Assembly: GCA_020425915.1 (NCBI GenBank)
Contig: JAGQQZ010000749.1
Location: forward strand, 1 to 11,626
Direction: 5' to 3'
DNA: 11,626 nt
Source of the DNA: Planctomycetota bacterium
GTDB taxonomy: Bacteria; Planctomycetota; UBA1135; UBA2386
Part shown: positions 6,544-11,626 of the stretch, piece after piece
Layout of the letters: every line of letters starts with the position of its first letter
Numbering within the stretch: the first letter of the stretch is position 1
Program-made: the position numbers and the translations under genes
The notes under the pieces: model-generated
Database searches by the model: none
Told to the model about the DNA's origin: nothing
The model's input: the letters and a program-made list of their open reading frames with translations, nothing else

Positions 6544-7524
6544 TCAGGGATCCTTGGCCTCCGAGCTCAGCCCACTGAATGCGTCGAACTCCTCCTGCGA
6601 CACCTCGGTGTCGTCGAGCATCGGAGCCCGGGGCAAGGGATGTAACGTGTGATCGATACGCAATCGATCACGCGTCGTGGTCTGGGATTCCGGCTGGGAA
6701 TCCACGGCATCGGCGAGAGCCCGCTCGAGAGCCGCGTCGCGTCGACGCACGTTCTCGGGCTGGGCGAGTTGTTCGAGATAGTTGCGCGCGATCGCGTCCG
6801 CGATGCGCCGGGCATCCGACGCACGCACCGGCTGGGGCTCGTCGTCGTGGCCGACGCCCGCGATGAACAGGCGATCGCCGACCAGGAAGAGTTCCGCGAG
6901 CAGGCCGTGGGTCGAGTAGAAGCGCCGCGAGTAGCGATCACCGCGCACTTCGACGTTCGGGTCGATCTTCTGAACCAGCTGGATGATGTCCGATCCGACG
7001 CGCTCGAGGTCCGCGTTGGCGACGCCTCGCGGCACCGTCGGCGTGTCGTCCGCACCATCGGCGGTCGCGCCGAAGACCGGCGACATTCCCGCGTGGAGGT
7101 GCCCGTCGAGCACGAAGGCCTCGCAGCGATACATCGCCAGGTCCGCCAGGTTCATGTTCCGGAGCGTGGCGACGCAGGTTTCGCTGAACTCGAAACCCAC
7201 GACGATGACGCGAAGGGTCGCGCCGATCCGAACACCCGCGTCCGGCAGCGCGCTCAGCAGCAGGCGCTCGTGCCGGTTCACCCACTGGGTCGCCACGAAC
7301 ACGCGAAGGGCGATGTCGTAGTCGCCGTCGAGGCCGTCACCGGCCAGGAACACGAGCGTGAGCCGCCCGGCCGTGTCACAGCCCAGGGCGTCGACGACGA
7401 TACCGTCCTCGATCACCAGCTCTCGCTGGATGAGTTGGAACCCACGCTCGATGCGCTCGGGCTCGCCTTCCAAGAGATCCCACAGACTCTCGTGAGTCCG
7501 AGGGATGATTGGCGCGGAAATCAT
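6544..7524 (-). CDS. NucS/DUF91-like (PD-(D/E)XK fold) protein with degenerate active site, unknown function
   Basis: Not a named gene. The 326-residue protein opens with a pattern resembling the catalytic domain of NucS-like endonucleases: a helix with EPERIERGF (21-29), strand LIQRELVIEDGIVVDALG (31-48, D45 in the place of the conserved Asp), then RLTLVFLAGDG (54-64) where an active enzyme would have E-x-K. Here those positions read F-L-A, so catalysis by this site is unlikely. A helix ALRVFVATQWV (72-82) and strand ATLRVIVVGFEFS (102-114) continue the fold match. After a linker, 171-260 forms a second domain (DIIQLVQKIDPNVEV, then HGLLAELFLVGDRLFIAG). The tail is polar and acidic. The ATG at 7524 has a good GGGAGG site. 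The MinD/FlhG-like gene follows after 29 bases. Gene existence is firm. The fold assignment is inference from pattern, and a structural or DNA-end-binding role is a guess. Confidence 0.85.
   Translation of the reverse strand: MISAPIIPRTHESLWDLLEGEPERIERGFQLIQRELVIEDGIVVDALGCDTAGRLTLVFLAGDGLDGDYDIALRVFVATQWVNRHERLLLSALPDAGVRIGATLRVIVVGFEFSETCVATLRNMNLADLAMYRCEAFVLDGHLHAGMSPVFGATADGADDTPTVPRGVANADLERVGSDIIQLVQKIDPNVEVRGDRYSRRFYSTHGLLAELFLVGDRLFIAGVGHDDEPQPVRASDARRIADAIARNYLEQLAQPENVRRRDAALERALADAVDSQPESQTTTRDRLRIDHTLHPLPRAPMLDDTEVSQEEFDAFSGLSSEAKDP
6649..6671. repeat. 9-bp perfect inverted repeat inside the NucS-like gene
   Basis: GTGATCGAT and ATCGATCAC flank the spacer ACGCA. Allowing one G-T pair, the stem extends by three pairs on the outside. 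It falls in the polar linker coding region near residues 285-293, so codon choice may explain part of it. Confidence 0.5.
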
Positions 7525-7529
7525 CGGTG

Positions 7530-7560
7530 CCTCCCAGTGGTGACCACCCGCCCAGGTGGT
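7530..7560 (-). promoter_or_regulatory. Leader of the NucS-like gene: Shine-Dalgarno plus upstream hairpin
   Basis: GGGAGG (7530-7535) lies five bases before the ATG at 7524. Just upstream, 7543-7560 can fold as a perfect 6-bp hairpin on the transcript (ACCACC, loop TGGGCG, GGTGGT). The hairpin ends seven bases before the Shine-Dalgarno, within reach of an initiating ribosome. The 126-base gap after ruvC also leaves room for a promoter, but no convincing -35/-10 pair stands out. Confidence 0.4.
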
Positions 7561-7650
7561 ACGGCCGCAGCAGACCGTTTCGACCGGATTCTCGATGTCC
7601 TGGCGTCCCGATGCAAGCGCAGGAACAAGATCTTGGGGGTCCTGCCGACT

Positions 7651-8226
7651 TCAACGAGCGAAGCCGCGTCGCTCTTCGACGCGGCACAACGCTGTCGCGA
7701 GCGCATCGCTCGCGTCGCTCGGACCATCGATCGATGCCAACCCGAGCTGCCTCGCGGTGAACGCCGCGACGGTCTCCTTGCTCGCGTTGCCCGATCCGGC
7801 GACGGCCCGCTTGATCCTCGCGGGCGGATACTCGTGGATCTGCACGCCGTGTCGGTGCCCACTCGCGAGAACCACCCCACGCGCCTCGCCGACGCGCATC
7901 GCCGATTGCACGCTCTTGCCGAAGAACGCCTCCTCGAGCGCCAACTCGTCGGGCCGCAGCCGGTCGAGTGCCGCCTCGAGCTCGATCGAGAGTGCGCCGA
8001 GCCGGGCCGCGAGGGCCTTGCCACGGCCGAGGCGCCAGACACCGACTTCCAGCACCGAACAGTCGCTCGCCGCCCCGATGGAGCCCAGCGTGACCACGTT
8101 GCCAGCGCGCTGGGCGAGCGGGAGCCCGCCCGTAGCCGTCGGTCGCGACCGCTCGACCACCTCGAGACACGCGAAGCCCACGACCACGGTGCCCGGATCG
8201 ATTCCCAGAATCCTGACCGCCGCCAC
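7651..8226 (-). CDS. ruvC: Crossover junction endodeoxyribonuclease RuvC
   Basis: A dimeric RNase H-fold resolvase that nicks Holliday junctions symmetrically during recombinational repair. The four expected acidic catalytic residues are present: D10 in GIDPGT, E98 in ALEEAFF, and D171 and D174 in SDASDALATAL. The FFGKSVQSAMRVGEARGVVL block (101-120) and the KRAVAGSGNASKE block (139-151) are standard RuvC. At 191 residues it is longer than many members because about 30 extra residues lie between the first strand and the catalytic Glu (roughly 25-60, with PTATGG and GSIGAASD). The start is GTG 8226, chosen because it puts GIDPGT at the normal distance from the N-terminus; no Shine-Dalgarno is seen. 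It is divergent from ispD. ruvA and ruvB are not adjacent. It may be the first gene of the minus-strand block. Confidence 0.93.
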   Translation of the reverse strand: MAAVRILGIDPGTVVVGFACLEVVERSRPTATGGLPLAQRAGNVVTLGSIGAASDCSVLEVGVWRLGRGKALAARLGALSIELEAALDRLRPDELALEEAFFGKSVQSAMRVGEARGVVLASGHRHGVQIHEYPPARIKRAVAGSGNASKETVAAFTARQLGLASIDGPSDASDALATALCRVEERRGFAR

Positions 8227-8275
8227 GTGCCCGATCGTACGGAGGCCGCAGGAGCATTGCACGGACGACGCTCGA
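8227..8275. promoter_or_regulatory. Short divergent spacer between ruvC and ispD
   Basis: Only 49 bases (67 if ispD starts at 8294) separate the two divergent starts, so both promoters must sit here or reach into the genes. For the plus strand, TTGCAC at 8257-8262 and GATAGC at 8279-8284 are 16 bases apart, a weak -35/-10 pair. If real, transcription would begin close to GTG 8294, giving a leaderless ispD message. This is weak evidence. Confidence 0.3.
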
Positions 8276-8986
8276 ATGGATAGCCTCGCGGCGGTGAAGG
8301 TCTCGATGCTGCTGCTCGCGTCCGGACGCGGTGAACGACTCGGTGCGAGCGTGCCGAAGGCGTTCGTCGAACTGGCCGGTGAGCCACTCGTCGTGCGCAG
8401 CATGCGGCGCCTCGCAGCGGTCACCGACGACCGCGAGATCGTGCTGGCCGTACAAGCATGTGATCGCGAGGCTTTCGTGAACCCGATCCTCGAGAGCCTC
8501 CGAGCTGCCGGACTGGATCGCGTCGTCGACGGTGGCGCGACACGGCAGGAGTCGATGGAGCGCGCGTTCGAAGCTTCGACTGCGGACAGCGACGTCGTCC
8601 TGATCCACGACGCGGCGAGACCGTTCTTCTCGATCGAGGCGACGCGGCAGGCGATCGCGATCGCGATCGAAGTCGGCGGAGCCGTTCTCGCGACTCCGGT
8701 AGCCGACACGATCAAGCGCGTCGACGAAGCGGGGTGCGTCATCGAGACCGTCGAGCGCTCTGGTCTGTGGGCCGCGCAGACCCCACAGCTGTGTCGACGC
8801 GACGCGCTCGCCCGGTCGATCGAAATCGCCAGACGCGACCGCTTCCTGGCGACCGATGACGTCTCCCTCCTCGAGTACGCAGGCATCGCGGTGCAAGTGG
8901 TCGAGGGATCGCGTCGCAACATCAAGGTCACGACGCCCGCCGACATGGAGATCGCCGAGCACCTGGCGAGTTCGGAGGACCCGTGA
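8276..8986 (+). CDS. ispD: 2-C-methyl-D-erythritol 4-phosphate cytidylyltransferase
   Basis: The third enzyme of the MEP isoprenoid pathway: MEP plus CTP gives CDP-methylerythritol and PPi, in the cytoplasm. With ATG 8276 the length is 236 residues, normal for IspD. The CTP-binding glycine-rich loop is LLLASGRGERLG (12-23), followed by PKAF (27-30), GGATRQES (86-93), HDAARP (111-116), DTIK (144-147), QTPQ (168-171), TDD (193-195) and the C-terminal NIKVTTPADM (215-224). All are expected family motifs. GTG 8294 is an equally good start, since it gives VKVSMLLLASG right at the N-terminus as in many homologues. Neither start has a clear Shine-Dalgarno. The stop overlaps the ispF start (GTGA), so the two enzymes are translationally coupled; in some bacteria they are fused. 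Function is certain, the first codons are not. Confidence 0.96.
   Translation: MDSLAAVKVSMLLLASGRGERLGASVPKAFVELAGEPLVVRSMRRLAAVTDDREIVLAVQACDREAFVNPILESLRAAGLDRVVDGGATRQESMERAFEASTADSDVVLIHDAARPFFSIEATRQAIAIAIEVGGAVLATPVADTIKRVDEAGCVIETVERSGLWAAQTPQLCRRDALARSIEIARRDRFLATDDVSLLEYAGIAVQVVEGSRRNIKVTTPADMEIAEHLASSEDP
8651..8668 (+). repeat. Three tandem GCGATC hexamers inside ispD
   Basis: Three perfect tandem copies of GCGATC encode alternating Ala-Ile (A-I-A-I-A-I, residues 126-131). The run contains two overlapping GCGATCGC octamers. It is in frame and in a helix, so unit gain or loss would only add or remove Ala-Ile pairs. Confidence 0.6.
8974..8978 (+). promoter_or_regulatory. Ribosome binding site of ispF inside the end of ispD
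   Basis: GGAGG lies four bases before the GTG at 8983, within the last ispD codons. It supports the GTG start and coupled translation. Confidence 0.65.
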
Positions 8987-9468
8987 ACGAACTGCCCCGC
9001 ATCGGCGTAGGGATCGACCTGCACCGCCTCGAACCCGGTCGGCCTTGTGTGGTCGGCGGGGTCGCGATCGACTCCCCGGTCGGCCCGGTCGGGCACAGCG
9101 ACGGGGACGTCGTGCTCCATGCGGCCTGCGACGCCGTGCTCGGCGCCGCCGGTCTGGACGATCTCGGAACGTTGTTCTCGGACCGGGATCCGGCCAACGC
9201 CGGCCGTGCATCGAGCGAGTTCTGCACGGAGGTCGTGCGCCGACTGGCCGGACTCGGCTTGCGCGTCGTCTCGCTCGATGTCGTGATCGAGACCGAACGC
9301 CCCAAGATCGCCCCGCATCGCGCTTCGATCCGCTCGCGCGTGGCCGAACTGTTCGACCTGCCGACCGACCGCGTCAACGTCCGCGGCAAGACCGGCGAAG
9401 GTGTCGACGCGGTCGGGGAGGGACGCGCGATCCGCGCGACGGCCGTCGCCCTGCTCGTGTCCGTCTGA
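8983..9468 (+). CDS. ispF: 2-C-methyl-D-erythritol 2,4-cyclodiphosphate synthase
   Basis: Converts CDP-methylerythritol 2-phosphate to the cyclic diphosphate plus CMP, as a trimeric zinc enzyme of the MEP pathway. The 161-residue length is standard. Metal ligands are D12 and H14 in GIDLHRL and H46 in VLHAACDAVLGAAG. GHSDGD (37-42) supplies the substrate-side His/Ser, FSDRDP (65-70) is the usual FPDTDP block, and ERPKIAPH (105-112) the cytidine region. The C-terminal block reads VNVRGKTGEGVDAVG where many enzymes have VNVKATTTEGLGFTG; the key Thr-x-Glu (T137, E139) is kept, so activity is expected. The start is GTG 8983, sharing bases with the ispD stop. The gene ends 17 bases from the convergent ABC exporter, leaving no room for a dedicated terminator. 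ispE is not in the window. Confidence 0.97.
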   Translation: MNELPRIGVGIDLHRLEPGRPCVVGGVAIDSPVGPVGHSDGDVVLHAACDAVLGAAGLDDLGTLFSDRDPANAGRASSEFCTEVVRRLAGLGLRVVSLDVVIETERPKIAPHRASIRSRVAELFDLPTDRVNVRGKTGEGVDAVGEGRAIRATAVALLVSV

Positions 9469-9485
9469 CGCGACTCGCGCCGGGA

Positions 9486-11378
9486 TCAGGAGATCGGTCC
9501 GGTCTGCAGATCGATCATCCGGCGGTAGAGGCCGTCACCCTGCACCAGCTCATCGTGGGTCCCGCGCTCGACGATCCGACCGGCGTCCAGGACGAGGATC
9601 AGATCCGCATCTCGGATCGTCGAGAGGCGATGCGCGATCACGAACGACGTCCGACCCTGGCGGAGGTTCGCAACGGCTCGCTGGACCGCATCCTCGCTCT
9701 CCGAATCGAGCGCGGACATGGCCTCGTCGAGGAACAGGATCGCCGGGTCGCGCACGATCGCACGTGCGATCGTCACTCGCTGCATCTGACCACCGCTCAG
9801 GTTGCTGCCTCGCTCACCGGCCATCGAATCGTAGCCGCCGGGCAACGACTCGATGAAGTCGTGGATCTGCGCGGCGCGCGCCGCCACCTCGACCTCCGCA
9901 CGCGTCGCACCCGGCTTGCCACAGGCGATGTTGTCGAAGATCGACGCGTTGAACAGGAACGGCTGCTGCACGACGATCGCCGTGTGACGCCGATACGATT
10001 CGAGGTCGACGTCGCGCAGGTCGTGACCGTCGACCAGGATCTGCCCACTCTGCGGATCGTGCAGACGCAGGAGCAGATCGACGATCGTCGACTTGCCCGC
10101 GCCCGACGGCCCCACCAGCGCCACCGTCATCCCTCGCTCGACCTCGAAGTCGACGCCGCGGAGCACGGGTTGATCCTCGTAGGCGAACGACACGTCGCGC
10201 ACCACGACGTCCCCCGCCACCGCGTCGAGCCGCTCGCCGCCCTTCTCCGGTCCCCGATCCTGCGCGAGGATCGCCTCGATCCCGTCGAGTGCACCCAGGG
10301 ACTCCATCGCGGTGTTGTAGGCGCGACTGAGTCGCTTGACGTGTGTGTAGGTGGTCGCGATCGGCACCAGGATGATCGCGAGGTCACCGATCGACCGATC
10401 CGGGTCGTTGATCAGCGTCCAACCGAGCACCGTCACGAGCACCGCGAACGCGATGTTGTAGCCGACGAACACCATGCCTTGGGAGCGGCCCTTGGCCTGG
10501 AGCATGCGCTTGGTCCGATCCAGGTACTGCTCGTTGCTGAGACGGAAGTCGGCGAGCCGGCGATCCTCGAGCTGGTAGCACTTGACGGTCTTGATCCCCG
10601 ACAGCATCTGGTTGAGCGACTCTGTCGCATCCTCGAGTGCCGCCAAGCTGCGACCCGAACGCCGATGGACCTTGCGGCCGAGCCGGATGATCGGCAGCGC
10701 CATCAACGGGATCGCCGGCAGCATCACCCACAACGCCTCGGGAGCGAACAAGGTGATGATCCCGATGTTCATCAAGATCAGGAACGGATCGGTGAACACG
10801 TGGTCGCTGACGAGCGTGAACGCACGGGACAGCACCTGCGTGTTGTTCGTCAGGTTCGAGATCAGATCCCCCATCCGCTGCTTGCCGTAGTAGCGCATCG
10901 GCAAGCGCAGCAGGTGGTCGGCGAGTTCGATCCGGAGCCCGACGACGACGACCGAGGCGAAGTAGCGGCTCAGCAGCATCGCGAGGTAGATGAACACGCC
11001 GCCGACGACCCCGCACAGGGCCACGATGACCGCACAACCCAGGATCGTCGTCTTGTGTTCCGCGCCGGTCTCGAAATGAATCCCGAGCAGATCGCGGATC
11101 CAAGTCGCGAAGCTGGCGATGCCGTTCACGACGAAGGCCTCGCTCGCCTCCCGCACCGAGGCATCCTCACCTGTCGGCAGCGCCGAACGATCCTCGGAAG
11201 CGAACGCGTCGATCACCGGCTTGATGACGACGAGCGGCGCCTTGGTGAAGAAGGCCTGCAGTATCGAAGCCCCGATCATCGAGACGACGAGACCCTTGTG
11301 CTGGCGCATCGCGGCCCAGATCCGACGACCCAGGACGCGCAGAGTGACCGGCTGCTCGGGAGGCTTCGAGTCGTTCAT
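9486..11378 (-). CDS. MsbA-like ABC exporter, fused permease and ATPase
   Basis: A 630-residue half-transporter that should act as a homodimer in the inner membrane. The N-terminal two-thirds is an exporter-type membrane domain with hydrophobic segments near 29-52, 109-134, 198-232, 305-322 and 330-345. PMRYYGKQRMGDLISNLTNN (160-179) is the typical MsbA-type cytoplasmic helix, including the F/Y-x-x-x-R-x-G-D/E-L pattern. The ATPase domain (about 388-630) is complete: Walker A GPSGAGKS (423-430), Q-loop QQ (471-472), signature LSGGQ (527-531), Walker B ILFLDEA with E552, and H-loop H583. Lipid A/phospholipid flipping by MsbA is the closest role, but many exporters share these motifs, so the substrate is unproven. 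Residues 55-108 make a longer than usual loop after the first membrane helix. The start is ATG 11378; GTG 11402 would add eight residues. It is convergent with ispF. Confidence 0.93.
   Translation of the reverse strand: MNDSKPPEQPVTLRVLGRRIWAAMRQHKGLVVSMIGASILQAFFTKAPLVVIKPVIDAFASEDRSALPTGEDASVREASEAFVVNGIASFATWIRDLLGIHFETGAEHKTTILGCAVIVALCGVVGGVFIYLAMLLSRYFASVVVVGLRIELADHLLRLPMRYYGKQRMGDLISNLTNNTQVLSRAFTLVSDHVFTDPFLILMNIGIITLFAPEALWVMLPAIPLMALPIIRLGRKVHRRSGRSLAALEDATESLNQMLSGIKTVKCYQLEDRRLADFRLSNEQYLDRTKRMLQAKGRSQGMVFVGYNIAFAVLVTVLGWTLINDPDRSIGDLAIILVPIATTYTHVKRLSRAYNTAMESLGALDGIEAILAQDRGPEKGGERLDAVAGDVVVRDVSFAYEDQPVLRGVDFEVERGMTVALVGPSGAGKSTIVDLLLRLHDPQSGQILVDGHDLRDVDLESYRRHTAIVVQQPFLFNASIFDNIACGKPGATRAEVEVAARAAQIHDFIESLPGGYDSMAGERGSNLSGGQMQRVTIARAIVRDPAILFLDEAMSALDSESEDAVQRAVANLRQGRTSFVIAHRLSTIRDADLILVLDAGRIVERGTHDELVQGDGLYRRMIDLQTGPIS
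9754..9773. repeat. Perfect 20-bp palindrome inside the ABC exporter gene
   Basis: ACGATCGCACGTGCGATCGT is fully self-complementary. It lies over the codons for TIARAIV just after the LSGGQ signature. Conserved residues plus the local preference for GATCG words may be enough to produce it. Confidence 0.5.
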
Positions 11379-11626
11379 GCGGTGGCGTAACTCTCGCTGC
11401 ACGCGAGCGCGACCGGAACAAAAAAAGCGCGCTTCGGGAATCGCCGCGAGTGGAATCGCATCGAAGCGGCACGGATTCGTGTCGCGGCTTGGGCACGTGG
11501 TTCTGTGGCCCGTCGTCGGCTCGCGGCTCGGATCATCGGCAAGACGTGGGGAGTGCGCATCCTCATTCGCGGCGGGCGCCGTCCACGATCGGGAATCCCT
11601 ATGTTGGCGGGCGCGCGCCGGATCGT
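11379..11626. other. Upstream region of the ABC exporter with no convincing gene
   Basis: These 248 bases run to the right edge. No frame on either strand has a family resemblance. A 63-codon Arg/Ala-rich minus frame (11375-11566) lacks a usable Shine-Dalgarno and overlaps the exporter start. The clearest element is the T-run at 11420-11426. The region probably holds the exporter promoter and the end or start of a gene beyond the window, but no promoter can be assigned confidently. Confidence 0.4.
11420..11449 (-). terminator. Possible weak terminator upstream of the ABC exporter
   Basis: On the minus strand a GC-rich imperfect stem (GCGGCG pairing with GCGCGC across a bulge) is followed directly by seven Ts. 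It would end a transcript coming from the right, about 40 bases before the exporter ATG. The stem is short, so this is tentative. Confidence 0.25.

Noticed and set aside
7696..7714. CGCGAGCG-CAT-CGCTCGCG hairpin near the end of ruvC
   Set aside because: It falls on codons for the conserved DASDALA catalytic segment, so protein constraint and codon bias explain it; no T-run follows.
5214..8226. A defence or competence island spanning ruvC, NucS-like, ATPase and ComEA-like genes
   Set aside because: ruvC and nadC are housekeeping genes, and no toxin, restriction, comEC or integrase gene is present. The idea is kept only as the narrower two-gene finding.
7376..9211. 611-codon minus-strand frame across the start of the NucS-like gene, ruvC and ispD
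   Set aside because: It crosses three well-supported genes on both strands and lacks any domain; a compositional shadow.
8856..11390. 844-codon plus-strand frame opposite the ABC exporter
   Set aside because: It overlaps ispD/ispF in another frame and lies antisense to an exporter with complete ATPase motifs. The translation is His/Arg/Asp-rich and repetitive without domains.
11375..11566. 63-codon Arg/Ala-rich minus-strand frame upstream of the exporter
   Set aside because: No spaced Shine-Dalgarno, no family resemblance, overlap with the exporter start, and a T-run inside it.
11505..11626. Plus-strand frame open to the right edge (GTG 11505 or ATG 11601)
   Set aside because: Short, Arg-rich, without a ribosome site or recognisable sequence; cannot be supported from this window.

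Overview
The window is high-GC bacterial DNA (roughly two-thirds G+C by eye), with very dense coding and no stretch over 300 bases lacking a gene. No mobile element, tRNA, rRNA or CRISPR array is visible. An MsbA-type exporter, a lipoprotein with a lipobox, MEP-pathway genes, a ParA/MinD-type ATPase and a eukaryote-type adenylosuccinate lyase suggest a diderm environmental bacterium. A planctomycete-like or myxobacterium-like source is plausible, but the sequence does not settle the phylum.

Layout. A minus-strand block fills 1-8226. In transcription order it reads: ruvC, a NucS-like protein with a degenerate nuclease motif, a MinD/FlhG-like ATPase, a ComEA-like membrane-anchored helix-hairpin-helix protein, nadC, an RsbW-like anti-sigma kinase, a VanZ-like membrane protein, a small exported protein, purB, and a lipoprotein that runs off the left edge. 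The middle of the block is tightly packed: nadC/rsbW-like overlap by ATGA, rsbW-like/vanZ-like by GTGA, and the ATPase gene runs directly into the comEA-like gene. This implies one polycistronic message with coupled translation. A 107-base gap holding two perfect palindromes (14 and 20 bp) separates the vanZ-like gene from the small exported-protein gene.

Divergent from ruvC, the plus strand carries ispD and ispF (8276-9468, GTGA overlap), two enzymes of the MEP isoprenoid pathway. They converge on a minus-strand MsbA-like ABC exporter (9486-11378) with only 17 bases between the stop codons. The last 248 bases hold no convincing gene.

Much of the window is housekeeping: purine synthesis, NAD synthesis, isoprenoid precursors, Holliday-junction resolution and lipid export. 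The part most likely to be undescribed is the pair at 5549-7524. There a PD-(D/E)XK/NucS-like fold protein, whose catalytic E-x-K appears to be lost, sits 29 bases upstream of a MinD/FlhG-like ATPase. The pair lies between ruvC and a ComEA-like DNA-binding protein, which hints at a DNA- or localisation-related role.
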